Source: Isoetes taiwanensis (taxonomy: Eukaryota; Streptophyta; Lycopodiopsida; Isoetales; Isoetaceae). From it: a stretch of 64,000 nt of DNA. The notes under the pieces are model-generated. The model had not been told where the DNA came from. It did no database searches and saw nothing but the letters and a program-made list of their open reading frames with translations. Each line of letters starts with the position of its first letter. The stretch's first letter is position 1. The stretch spans positions 2,911,167-2,975,166 of the forward strand of contig JAJEKV010000027.1 of assembly GCA_021234155.1 (NCBI GenBank). The letters are read 5' to 3'. A program made the translations under genes and the position numbers. Positions 35,226-45,493 of this stretch are shown piece by piece.

Positions 35226-37308
35226 GGCGGATTTGGGGTCTGAAATTGGCCCATAACTTGGATAAAGCTTTGGTTGTTGGTAAAGTGTTGGCTTATTGAT
35301 TAAGTGTTTGTATTTTGCTTTGGGACCCTCTTTGAAAAAGTTTAGTTCATAAAACATAATATAACTTGGAATGATATATATTTTATATGCAAATGGGAGA
35401 CTATTGATGAGGGACTTGGTGTTATTATCTATTGACAACAAACAAGCAAGTGGATCACACCATGCGAATTTAGTATATTCCAACCTTTTAGCTTATATAA
35501 AATTCGCTTGGTGTGATCTTTTTGGAAAACGATGACTTCCTATAGTAAAATTACTTTGATTATCTTTTAATAAAAGAAATATATATATGTGTCTCATTTG
35601 AAGTTAAGTGTGGATATGTGACGTGCTCATTTATTGATAAAGTGTTTGCTTTTTGAGGCTAATAACTTTATGTACTACTAGAGTTGGTAAAGTATTTTAG
35701 ATGCAAATAGGAAGGGGTACTTGCGTTTAAGTTTAATTTGACAACAAGCAAGGAAGCGTATCACACCATGCGAAATGATTGTGTTCTACTTTTTTTTTTT
35801 GCATTGTATTATTCGCTTGATGTGATCCTTCTTAAAAAAAGATATGCTCTTTGAAAAGGACTAATAACTTTATGCACTTGGGGTGGTAAAGCATTAAATG
35901 AGAAGGGGTACTTGTGTTTAATTTTAATTTGACAACAAATAAGAAAGTGGATCACACGATGCGAATTTAGTGTGTCCCTTTTTTTTGCATATGTATTATT
36001 CGCTTGGTGTGATCCATCTTGAAAAAAAAATAGCTTTCAAGTAAAAGGAAAAAAAGAAATATCTTATATCAAGTGTAAAGTGTTAGTATGTAAATTGTTG
36101 GTTTATTAAAATACTATTTGTTTACGCTAAGTTATAAGCTCAATATTTGTGTTTCTATTTACTTTTTTACGCAAGGATCACACCAGGCGAATTTCTTATA
36201 TGCAATTACTTCTGTGCATGAAGATTTCGCATCATATGATCCTCTTTAAACAAGAATGGCTTTGACCTTCAATGTTCATAAATTTTATGAATGTTTGCAT
36301 ATAAGAATGTCGCATATCATATTTTCTTAAAAAATGGTCATCAAATGGATAACTAGTCAAAGAGTTTTTCTACTACTTAAAGAGTTTCAAGACTCATTTT
36401 TGCTATAATTTAAATAGCAATAGATTTTTAAAGGAATCTATTGTGAAAAGTAGTCAAAGACTTCTTATATTAGAGTATCTAAACACAAACACCATAACCT
36501 TTGTACTTCAAGAATGTATAAACCCTTCGCATTGCAAAGTATAATGTCATTTATTAGCATCTTCACGGACATTTCCCCTTCCTTAAAGGGGTACTTCTTT
36601 GATCGATGCTATTCCAGTGATCTCCTCCTCTTCAACACAATAAGTTATTTTGGCATAGCTATTAATCATATCTCCATTCTGTCATATATCTAAGAGGGAT
36701 GGTGACTATTTTTCCTCCACCCCTTTCAGTGCTTCTATGAAAAAAGCTACCTTGGATGCTTACGGGATTTCTCCATGCCTTGTCCACTTCATAATTGTCC
36801 CATTTCTAACAAAACCAAGTGCATGCGCCCTAGGAGGTGCATGCACCCATAGTATATGCATGTACCGAAAAGCATCCATATGAGCTTAAATGATTTTGTT
36901 GGGGCTTCCACAAATCTCTTTGCATCTTGTTCTTTGAGATGTATTCGCTATATATATGGGAACAAGTCCGATAGAGCATCTCAAGCTTGTTTCATTCTCA
37001 ATGAGGAATGGATATCATCAGCGCCCTCCTTTCAACAAAAACCACCACTTTTTTATATTCAAATTCCTTTGCCTCGTGAATGTCAATAAGCCATCATTAT
37101 CAGTCGTAGTTGCGATGGTTTAATGCCATAAATATTTTTTATTTGTTTCTAATATGTGAAAATGGGACAATAAATGCAATCTCTCAAACTGCGAGAATCT
37201 ATAATTATGAAGGGTAGGTAATCTACATGGCATTGGGGAGAAGAATAAGAAATCTGACGTGGAATGGCTCTTATGAGGCCATTTTGAGACCCCAAATCCG
37301 CCCTAATG
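35220..37308. mobile_element. Non-autonomous TIR DNA transposon, 2.09 kb, inside the Rep-like block
   Basis: The ends are CATTAGGGCGGATTTGGGG... (35,220-35,251) and its reverse complement (37,277-37,308), 30 of 32 matching. The flanking Rep-like sequence continues on both sides (...ACCAAAGGTTTGTGT, GTATTGGACAAC...). No clear target duplication beyond GT is visible, so the superfamily is uncertain. The interior has no transposase. It carries four hairpin units between 35,452 and 36,242. Confidence 0.8.
35452..36242. repeat. Four tandemly arranged ~68-nt hairpins
   Basis: Hairpins lie at 35,452-35,518, 35,758-35,828, 35,949-36,014 and 36,175-36,242. Each reads GGATCACACCATGCGAATTT-like, a ~28-nt T-rich loop, then AAATTCGCTTGGTGTGATCC-like. 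Preceding units share CTAATAACTTTATG, GGTAAAG, GGGGTACTTG and AATTTGACAACAA, so whole ~160-300 nt units were duplicated. Arms are more conserved than loops, with several changes in the fourth copy. Confidence 0.85.
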
Positions 37309-37802
37309 GTATTGGACAACAGGAACATGTTGAATAAGGCAGCTCACTTTGTGTTTTATCACAGAGGTCGGAGGCTTGAGGGATGCTTAAGAGTGGGAAG
37401 TCCACTTAGAGCAGTAGCTGGATCATTCCCTCCAATAGTGCTCATGTCAATGAGCACCGGGTGCATGTTGCATGGAGGGCTCTGCTGAGTACCCCTCCCA
37501 TTGCATGCCATCTGATGTGAGGACCATCCTCTTTGGTTTGCCTACAGGGTATGTGGCAGTGGAACGGAATGGTCTTGGGCCCTGAAGGTACTGGGATGAC
37601 TCCGTGCCACCAGATGAGATGGACTGTAACTTTGAAGATCTTGGTGATCCATCCTTTAGCCCTGAAGTAGAAATTATAGATCATGGTGTGGATTACATCC
37701 CCATTCACACTGGGGACCACACCATGGCTGTTCGGTGATTCCTTGTGTGATTTGTTTGTTGTATAGCTTTAGTTGTGTGTTTGTTTGTTTTTGTTTTCTC
37801 CA

Positions 37803-38245
37803 GCAAAGCCTGTGGTGATGACACGTTCTTGCAGGACTGGACTGGAATGGAAGACAATGGGAATACCACGGGTGAGATGGGCCACCCGGTTCTGAGTTTG
37901 GATCCCTCTCTTATTAGTTCTAGAATTGATGCATCACGGCCTAGTTCCCAGGTTTATCCTGCAGAGGCTGAGCAGGTTTCCAATGCAGACGAGTTCATAT
38001 CTAGCCTTATCCAGGTTGGTATAGAGGCCCATAGAGCTTTCCTTAGAAACTTGAGGAGACAGTTGACAGGTTTCTATGCTGCAATTGACTCGGCAATCTT
38101 TAGTGTTGCTTGGGCGCAACTTGGTGCTCCAATGCCTGAGCTCCATGCACTTAGATCACACATGAGCCTTGCTAGGACTCTTCTGGCCCAGGAGATCCGC
38201 CAGCTTGATGCCATCATCAGGCGGGCCGCATCCGGGGAGCCATAA
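37803..38245 (+). CDS. C-terminal part of the Rep-like element ORF
   Basis: Open to TAA after CTCCAG at 37,797-37,802. The peptide begins AKACGDDTFLQDW-like (the first residue depends on the splice) and ends ARTLLAQEIRQLDAIIRRAA-SGEP. The middle, FISSLIQVGIEAHRAFLRNL..., is Ser/Leu-rich and probably helical. No domain was recognised. Its place behind the Rep-like block and the intron with good splice signals suggest it is the tail of the same product. A start at 37,775 (MCLFVFVF) is possible but would lie in the presumed intron. Confidence 0.4.
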
Positions 38246-38459
38246 ACTAGGCTGTTCTGTTTTTGCGGTTGTGTTTGATCATGTTGTGTAATCAGGTTCT
38301 TCTGCAGCGTTCTCTTGCTGGCGTTGTGCCAGGTGTACATTTTCTGAGTCCATGAACATGCAATGCTTTTTGTTCTCATGCCTTGCTGTCTTCCTCGGGT
38401 TGGCCAATGGTTTTCGAAACATTGGTTTGTTATGCATTTATTGCCATGGTTGCTAACAC
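38246..38459 (+). other. Probable 3' non-coding part of the Rep-like element
   Basis: Follows the stop at 38,243-38,245. No polyadenylation signal or terminal repeat was identified. Confidence 0.3.
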
Positions 38460-38711
38460 TTTCAGGCTTTCAGTGAGCTTCGGCCACTAGGCATAAAGCT
38501 GATCCACTCTTGTGGGATCTGTCTTATGCCTCGATGAGCATTGGCATTGCGCCATGGTTCAATTTTCTGGGCTCACTGATGGCCTTTGTCACTTTACATT
38601 GCGTCTGTGGGTTTTGACACCCAACAGTTCAGAGGGCGATTCTGGGCGGCCTCAAACTCGAGACCTATAGTTGCTAGACGTAGTGTGTTACCACTAGACT
38701 AAACGCCCAGA
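38460..38711 (-). mobile_element. tRNA-derived SINE (Au-like), ~250 bp
   Basis: On the minus strand the 5' end is GGGCGTTTAGTCTAGTGGTA, with an A box TAGTCTAGTGG (38,691-38,701). A degenerate B box GGTCTCGAGTTTGAGG (38,650-38,665) lies 36 nt on. A non-tRNA body follows to about 38,460. The anticodon region cannot fold as a tRNA, so it is a SINE head rather than a tRNA gene. The 3' end is approximate. Confidence 0.65.
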
Positions 38712-38942
38712 TGCAATGTCACTAGGCTTAAGAGCAGTACATTGGAGAAGTGCCGAGGCTTAAGGGACGTAAAAGTAGTAATGAGTCTAGTTGTGTTGAC
38801 ATTGCGGTAAAAATTATTATGCCAATAATAAATGGGAAAGTCATGATTGCATCAAAGATATGGCTAAATGAAATCCACCTATAATTAATCATGATGTATC
38901 AATTGGAACAAGCTTTTCTTACTAGAAAATCAATTAATCGAA
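38712..38942 (+). repeat. Left part of the older repeat, before the LTR insertion
   Basis: Matches 20,032-20,255 closely. It ends in TCGAA (38,938-38,942), the target duplication of the LTR element, which recurs at 58,851-58,855. Confidence 0.85.
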
Positions 38943-41048
38943 TGTGACGTTCAAAGACAAAGATATCTGGGTCCCCAAGACGATATCTTTCGCTTCCTAA
39001 CGCCGCGACACGCCACCGACACGACGGCGGTAATGCACCGACGCAGAGCAACCAAGCGGTAGTAGCCCCTAGGGGGCAACTTGCAAGGTATGTGCATTTA
39101 TTCATGTGCACATTTACCAATGTGCACATTTATCTAGGTGCACATTTTTCCCATGTGGACACTTTATGCCACCTAGTCATTAAAGGCAAGTGGGCCACAC
39201 CCAATTATCCCACATGCTTAAAGGGATAATTGAAACCCTAGCCCCTAAACCCTTGTCTATTTAGGTAGGAGAAACCCTAACTTGCCATTTTCATCCATAG
39301 GGTTTTAGAGCTCGCTTTTTTTGCTCCAGAGTCAAACCGCCTCCCCATCACTGGGTTCGGCGATTTGACTCATTAGTTTCCCTTTTAGCTCCATCTCCTA
39401 GCAGCCCAAAGGGATGGTCGAAGTTCGTGAGCAGTGGAGCAAGCCAGTGATCGTAGTCAATTTAATAGCATAAACCGTCCTCCGGTCTTTGTATCAATGG
39501 GGTTTAGCCTATTAAATTGCCCATAGCAAAATGCATTTAGATTCCCGCTATTGACTCTAACTAAAGAACCTAACTCTATGATATAGATTAGATCTAGTTC
39601 TTTAGTTCTTCTCTGATGTATGTGGATGATGTATCTGCAGAACTCATTTGTATTGGGAAGGGGGGTAGAGACCCTAAAGCTTAGTAGTTGATGCTCCTAG
39701 AGTAGCCTCTCTAGCACACCAGATTCGCCCGGTACAAGAACCACACCAGGTTGTGGGTGAAGGGCCGTGACCGCTTTAGAAGGAGGTTCGTTCTCGACTC
39801 TTGAACGATCCCTCCGTGTGTAAGGCCCACCGGGATCATTGTAGACTAGGTCTAATGGCTTACCACCGGTAAGCGTGGTAAGGCATGGGCTCGACATCCG
39901 TGGAGTGGGGTTCACTTTCCAGTGGGTTAAGTCGAACAAGGGCAGTGGCCCTCTAGTCACCTTGAGTCAGCATGGAGACCTCTGGTGGGAGTGATCCCTA
40001 CCTGCCCCATCGGAACTGGGGAGATGCAACCCAGGACAGGGTTGTTTTCGTATGCGTACGAAACAAATTTGGGCGTATAGTACCTTATATGTTATACAGT
40101 ACGTCCGGTACGTTACACAATAAGGGTCAAAAATATAATTTTTTTTGGGGGGGTTTTATCTTAGCCCTAATGCTATTTTCGTGTTCCCAAGCCCTAATAC
40201 CGCCGTCCTCCAAGCCGCTTAACGATGTAGGGTTCAGAGAATCGATTTCACCATATGGGCGGTGAAGAAACTTCTACTGTAATATTTTGATGGTTTTGAG
40301 AGTAGATAGATCGATTTTTGATGTGAAGAGCTTTTGAACATGGTTTTTGGAAGGATCATATGATTCTAGAGCTTTTTTTTTTCATTCCCATTCATCCTCT
40401 GATAGGTAAATCGGCCATTAGGTTGTTTGCTTGGTCTACATCTCTTGCAGCTGCGAAAATATGGACGATTTATGAGCTGGACCTTGTTTGCCATTACAGC
40501 TAATATATGGCAGCATCAGCAGATGAGCCGGTTGCTAGGGATTCTCGAGAATCTGCAGGTGCTCACTCAATTGCTTTCTCTTTCAAATCATTTCCTTTGT
40601 TAAAACATTTTCATCTTCTGTCTTGTTTCATTACTTGCTTGACACCTAAACACCTCTTCTTATCTCGCTTTTCTTCCTCTTTATAGTCTTTTTTTTTTAG
40701 GATTCGCTTTCATTAACTCATAAATCTTGCTTCTTTTGCATTAAGCATGTTTTAACCTCTTTATGACCTGTTCCTTTCGGATTGTGTTTAGCTTATGCAA
40801 TATGAATATCTCATGTCAAGAAATCTTGTTGTATTCTCGTGATTCTCGTGATTCAACATATTGACTTTTCGCTTTGATGACTTTACATGATATGCTCTTG
40901 GGGTTTCTCATCTTGTTCTTATTCCAGTATGTTTGAATTGTTCAACAGCCTTTGCACCAAAGAAAAGGGAAAGCAGAGTCGCTTTTAAGTGCAAAGAATC
41001 GCCCCTAAGAGATTTAAGTTTAGATCGGAACATTTGAGATCTGCGAAG

Positions 41049-41160
41049 ATGCAAAGAAGAGCATATGATGTTGCCGCAATCAGACTTAGAGGTATAAGAG
41101 CGCATGGTTAATTTCCGTGATGATCCTATATGGCCTGCAGATTTTAGGCTGTGCTTCATA
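41049..41160 (+). pseudogene. Possible AP2/ERF-domain end fragment
   Basis: RRAYDVAAIRLRGIRA is followed, in a shifted frame, by MVNFRDDPIWPADF. The first matches the AP2 helix and loop 'ARAYDxAAxRLRG', and NF after it fits the usual domain end. The preceding beta-strand motifs (RGVR, WxAEI, WLGTF) were not seen. The match is short and could be chance. Confidence 0.3.
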
Positions 41161-41249
41161 GCTTCTATTCTCGATTTAATCGCTCTCGCTGCAAGTTTCA
41201 ACTTCTTAACAGGTAAGGTATTGCTATCTTGTAGCCTTGTTTCAACCAT

Positions 41250-41549
41250 ATGTACTTGTTTAAGGCACTTAGAGATGCTGACATTGCTCTTTGGCCAAGG
41301 TTTATGTATCATACACTCTCAAATGCTCAAGGGCAAAACATTGAGACTGGGAGCCTCAAATATCAGGTTAGTTTATTAGTTTAAATGCGTATTATTGGTG
41401 ACAATAAATGTAGATACGTGGTCTTTTTTGAAAACTATTCATCTGGAATTTCAAGAGATTATGTTTTTTTGGTTAATTTTTAATTGTTTATTTGGGTTCA
41501 GAATGTTCATGGATGCTACAAGGTTGATCATTTTTTATCATATCATGAG
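41250..41549 (+). CDS. Two exon-like pieces of an unrecognised gene
   Basis: 41,250-41,366 encodes MYLFKALRDADIALWPRFMY then HTLSNAQGQNIETGSLKYQ and ends at CAG|GTTAG. 41,502-41,549 follows TTTGGGTTCAG and encodes NVHGCYKVDHFLSYHE, then GAG|GTAAAC. Both are phase 0 and would splice cleanly. The retained intron shows capture at DNA level, not through RNA. I do not recognise the protein, and no start or end exon was identified with confidence. Confidence 0.4.
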
Positions 41550-42845
41550 GTAAACCTTCTTGTTTTACTTGTTTTTTATAGTTTCCCATCAGAAATAGTG
41601 ATAATGTCTGAATATTAAGCATATTAGAATGCTTTGGATTATTCTTCATGATTATGAATTATATTTGGGGATTTTGAGAGTTAGTTCTACATTAGATGAA
41701 TATAGATTATGGAATAAGTATTACTATCTAGGTAGCCTGACTTGTCATTTCTTTACAACTCCAACGTATAAGCAATTTTCTATGTTTATGATCCGTCCGT
41801 ATTTGTGCGGAATTATTTGTGTTTTAGAATGTCATTGCTGGTCCATATATCATTCTTTACCTGTATGTAATTTGGGCATGACTGGTTTTTAGATTGGCTG
41901 CGTCTACCTTCAAATTTATTATGATCAAAAGTTCTACTTAAACCGGAAAAAAAACGTATGGTAAGATTGGTAAGACCGAACTAATCGTAAATTTTGAAAC
42001 ACCTGTAATTTTATTTGAAAATGATATCCACAAAAATTGTATAATGATCAATTTTACAACAACTTTTAAAGTCAGATCGTGCTATGTTTATTTAACATTT
42101 AATCGCCACATAGCAATAAAAAACAATTGAGATTAAATAATTAATTATGTTGGATCAAAAAATAAGTTATAAAATGTATTAAAGTTATTATATGTAGTGT
42201 AATGTCGCAACGCACTCGTACGCATCGCACTCAACTAAAACAACACGTAAATTACGCACGTAAAGTACCAAAAAGACCAAGGTCCGCGATGCAGACGTTA
42301 GAAGATGTACTTGACGCGAACCGCATATTACGTGACGCGACTACTGTCGACCCGTGGAGTAGCCCCTTTGGCTATGCATCCGGGCGGGCTAAGGTCCCAA
42401 CACTTTCAACCTACTCGCAGTGTGCAATGTGAGGGCGGATGGAGGGACAACCCTAAGCCATGTTCTTATGCCGGCCCAAATCCATTGCCATGAATTGGCA
42501 TGCGCAATGAACTGAGACCCAAGCCGTCCATCCCTTCGAAGTCCGAGCCTTGGGTAGGATTTTCCATATGTATTGTCGCCGATCTTTTGTCTATGCAGAT
42601 GTTGATGTACCACCCTTCGAGGTGGATATGTGATGATATTGTATACTGACATGTATGTTTACGCCCCGCGCTAGGTAGGCCCCGAGGGAGACGGGGTAAA
42701 ATGACCCTTCACTCTTCCCCACCGAACTCATTACGGCCAAAAGGATATGTGGAGGGCCCCTCAGACGCGATGGAGCTGGTATGGGGATGAACTCCTCGCT
42801 TGTATACAAAGTGAGTGCACCGTGATACGAGTAAGGGACGCCACA

Positions 42846-42858
42846 GTGGTATCGAGCA
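42846..42858 (+). other. Primer-binding site (tRNA-iMet type)
   Basis: GTGGTATCGAGC directly follows the 5' LTR end. The usual plant iMet site is TGGTATCAGAGC, so this is a slightly altered copy. It fixes the element's orientation as plus. Confidence 0.75.
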
Positions 42859-43532
42859 ATGTTCTTGGAGACCAAGAGCAAAGCAATCGACTATGCTCCC
42901 AAAGAGTACTAACTTGATAGGATCCTCAAACCCTCGAAAATGGGAAAAATTTTTCTCATTTTTGTAGTTTATGCTAAGCTAGTAACATGCTTAAGTGAAT
43001 GAGAACATAAAAAAAGACTAAAATTAGTGAGCCAAAACCTTCGTGATGGTCTCACACGCCGTGCCGTGACCAATAATGAAAAGTTCATTTTCGGCCGGGC
43101 GCGGTGAGACATTGAGACCAAAACACCTTGAAAAGTGATGAATTTTACAAAAGTAACATGGTAATTCGAATTTTAAGCTAAGAACTAGCTAGATTAGTAT
43201 GTTACATTACTAAAAACATGCTTAGAAAGTATAAAATTTAGCATCAAAATCATCAGAAATCACACCGCCGGGCCAGAGCAAAAATGAAACTTTCATTATT
43301 GGTCCGCGCAACGCCTGAGACCATGAGGTTAGAAATGCCAAAATTTAGCCATGTAGTAAGATAACAAGTGTTTTAGGCTTACCCAAAAAAGGGAGTTTGA
43401 AATTTGACCTAAAAAATTGCCCATCTATAAATAGACCTAGGACCCCCCATTTCCATCGTTTTTCCTTAGAAAAATCGCCCCCTTGCTAAGGCGATTTTTC
43501 TACGCCGACTCCTGATTGACGAGCCGCCAAAC

Positions 43533-44592
43533 ATGGCCCCGACCAAGGCATCACGAAAAATTCCCCGCCGATCGGGCGACCGCCCATCCTATGATCCCGA
43601 CATGAGAATGCTTCAGAGCTTTCAGGGCATGGCCACCATCGAAATGCAGGAGCCGCTTCGCACGAACACCAAAGCCGGGGATCCCAGAAGAGGTCGATCA
43701 AGACGAGGTGCACCCAACGCTGGGACACAGGGTCCTCGGCAATGAGGAACCGTATCGCCATGCGTAAAATTATTGAAGAAGTGGAGGAGGAGGAAAAGAA
43801 AAAGAAGGTGAACAAGATCGGGTGGCCAAGGAACGGAAGAGCGGGCGCTCGACCCCGAGCCAACCATCGAGAGAGCAACTCGAGCTTGGGTTCGAGAGAA
43901 GGAGGCCGAGGAGCCGAAGAACAGGAGAGCCGAATTCTAATCCACCTGAAGTAGAAGAATTAGCGGCGAGATAAAGAAGCACGGTTAAAAGAACTGGCCG
44001 AGAAGAAGGCGTAAAAGAAAAGAAAGAGGGACGAAGAGGAGGAGGCCAAAAGTACCGAGGAGCTTAAGAAGAAGAAGGGGAAGTTCGTGGATGGTGGGCA
44101 AAAAGAAAACTCTCGGAAGGTTAAACGAATAAAGACCCCCAACCCCAAGGTCGCCATCACCGAACGATCACCGACAAGCCCCCCTCGCCTCCTCCGACGA
44201 TCAAGATGAAGACTTTCATCCCCAACACCAAGGTGGAAGCTCTTTCTAAACCCCCACGATGAGCGTGCAATACCTCGCGAGCAGCCCGAGCAGCCGCAGC
44301 CCCCCACCATACCCAACGCGGGATGTAAAACAGAGCGCCACGGGCCAGCCAAGAGGGCGATATGATAGACCCTCGGCCAAGATCTATCACCGAAGAAACT
44401 AAGGAGCACAACGCCTTCATGGCTAAGTGGGAGGCGCATAACACATATTACCAAAGCCAATGTAGTACCTACCATCAAGGTGGACATCCTGACGAAGAGC
44501 CGCATTAATCAAGCCACCACCACGTAAGCCCAAACCTCCTAAACCACCGGTGCAAGAAGAGAACCGGCAGAAGGAGAGCCGAGAGGAAAGCC
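43533..44592 (+). other. Lys/Arg/Glu-rich sequence upstream of the H3-fold frame
   Basis: Begins MAPTKASRKIPRRSGDRPSY, faintly like a histone H3 tail start (MARTKxxARK). It is followed by charged, coiled-coil-like stretches (EEVEEEEKKKKVNKIG) across several frames. It may be the leader of the element's first gene. The region is broken, and I do not assign a protein. Confidence 0.4.
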
Positions 44593-44856
44593 ATGAGAGA
44601 GATCGCATTTTCGCCAGAGCTTCGTGTTTTGATTCCCCGTGCACCGTTCGCCCGACTAGTCCGAGAGGTCATCCAAGAATACAACACGGATATGAGGGTG
44701 ACGGACGAGATGTTGCTGGCCCTGCAAGAGGCAACAGAGCAAAAACTGGTGCAGCATTTTAAAGACTCGACAGCCTGCACAATTCATGCGAAGAGAGTAA
44801 CACTCATGAGGCAAGACATGCATCTTGCTAGCCACATCAAGGGAGAGCGCCCGTAA
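44593..44856 (+). CDS. Histone H3-fold ORF inside the LTR element
   Basis: This 87-codon frame reads MREIAFSPELRVLIPRAPFA, RLVREVIQEYNTDMR, ALQEATEQKLVQHF, TIHAKRVTLM and ends IKGERP. It follows histone H3 from the alpha-N helix (LREI) through alpha-1 (LPFQRLVREI), alpha-2 (ALQEA.E.YLV..FED) and alpha-3 (CAIHAKRVT.M..D..LA..I.GERA) to the natural C-terminus. By my count about half the residues from alpha-1 on equal canonical H3. Loop 1 has the canonical length, unlike plant CENH3, though IPRAPFARLV recalls CENH3's IPxAPFxRLV. In-frame codons before the ATG give a basic stretch (KKRTGRRRAERKA). It could be an element gene or a host H3 gene caught by the element. Confidence 0.75.
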   Translation: MREIAFSPELRVLIPRAPFARLVREVIQEYNTDMRVTDEMLLALQEATEQKLVQHFKDSTACTIHAKRVTLMRQDMHLASHIKGERP

Positions 44857-45493
44857 ACTTTTGTAAATAATGAAAAAATTTTGTTAATGTAAAGAGTTTT
44901 TGTTTAAGCAAAATTGAGAGGATGTCTCACACGTCGCGCCAGGACCGAAAATGAAAAGCTCATTATTGGTCTGGGCGCAACGTGTGACACCATGCCCCAA
45001 AAGTGCCCAAAACAGCTCCAAATCGACCAAATAAGGGGTCAATTCCGCCTAACTCGATGAGTCCAGCCGAATTAGACCCTTACATCACCCAAATTGGACA
45101 AGTTTAACCCATTTAGAGCCAATGTCTCGCACGTCGCGCCAGGACCGAAAATGAAAAGTTCATTATTGGTCTGGGCCCAACGTGTGAGACCTCTCAGCAA
45201 ATTCTCCACCATGCCATATCCAAATGACCTCCAGTTTGTTGCAATAGGTTCATTAGCTAATCTTAGCATGCTCAAACCCCAAAAGTAGCCTTCAAATCCT
45301 CATTTAGACCTCCTAATAGGTCAGAATTGCCCAACCCCAATAAAATTCTAAGTCATCCAAAAATTAGGGTTTTTTCCTTCTCTATAAATAGGTCCCCATT
45401 TCTCACTTAGCACCCTACAAATTTGCTCTTGACCTTTTAGGCGATCTTTAGGCACCTTTGCATCCGTTTGATAGTCTCATCTTCCCTAGATCC

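Larger units (their letters stand above)
34660..38245 (+). mobile_element. HUH Rep-nuclease-type element (replitron-like?), split by a TIR insertion
   Basis: Coding blocks at 34,660-35,219 and 37,309-38,245 are separated by the TIR element 35,220-37,308. The left block contains an HxH motif (DHVHVQ) and a Y-x2-K-D motif (LGYCMKD), the metal and tyrosine motifs of single-tyrosine HUH Rep endonucleases. The right block contains VLDNRNMLNKAAHF, MLKSGK and GPEGTGMTP. I recall these as conserved in a repetitive family of plant and algal proteins related to replitrons. A 67-nt GT-AG intron (37,736-37,802) seems to precede the last open part. The outer ends of the element were not found. The copy looks decayed in places. 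The family name is from memory and unsearched. Confidence 0.5.
40033..42353. mobile_element. 2.3-kb insertion in the 5' LTR carrying gene pieces, class unknown
   Basis: Absent from the 3' LTR and the solo LTR. The ends are unusually rich in CG and TACG (GTATGCGTACGAAAC at the left; CGCAACGCACTCGTACGC and GTCGACCCGTGG at the right), but I found no convincing terminal inverted repeat or target duplication. The interior has exon-like pieces with splice sites (41,250-41,549) and an AP2-like piece (41,049-41,140). It could be a gene-capturing DNA element such as a Pack-MULE or Helitron. Confidence 0.65.
38943..42845 (+). repeat. 5' LTR, interrupted by an insertion at about 40,033-42,353
   Basis: 38,943-40,032 and 42,354-42,845 together correspond to the intact 3' LTR (57,272-58,850). 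The break falls between GGGGAGATGCAACCC and GAGTAGCCCCTTTGGC, which are adjacent in the 3' LTR (58,334-58,370). Confidence 0.9.
43048..45191. repeat. Four copies of a ~70-nt palindrome, in two pairs each followed by a TATA segment
   Basis: Copies lie at 43,048-43,119, 43,255-43,325, 44,923-44,994 and 45,122-45,191. The type sequence is GTCTCACACGTCGCGCCAGG then ACCGAAAATGAAAAGTTCAT then TATTGGTC and a GGGCGCAACGTGTGAGAC-like end, so outer and inner arms pair. Each pair is followed by CTATAAATAG(A/G)(C/T)C (43,426 and 45,383) and then by an ATG (43,533; 45,494). The two ~450-bp segments look like a direct duplication around the H3-fold region. Confidence 0.85.

Noticed and set aside
35452-36242. 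CRISPR-like array of regularly spaced palindromic repeats
   Set aside because: Repeats are imperfect hairpins inside a TIR transposon in a plant genome, spacing is uneven, and neighbouring sequence is duplicated with them.
38635-38711. tRNA gene candidate on the minus strand
   Set aside because: Box A and a degenerate box B are present but the cloverleaf does not close and a long body follows; a SINE head fits better.
40908-41312. 134-codon minus-strand ORF in the 5' LTR insertion
   Set aside because: Overlaps plus-strand exon-like pieces with proper splice sites; Ser/Lys-rich and unlike any family.
42202-42432. 76-codon frame MSQRTRTHRTQLKQ... at the LTR insertion border
   Set aside because: It runs across the junction into LTR sequence, so it is not a single conserved frame; kept only as a sign of the CG-rich end.
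43960-44505. 181-codon minus-strand ORF
   Set aside because: Low-complexity Ser/Phe/Leu composition antisense to Lys/Glu-rich sequence of the LTR element; a shadow.
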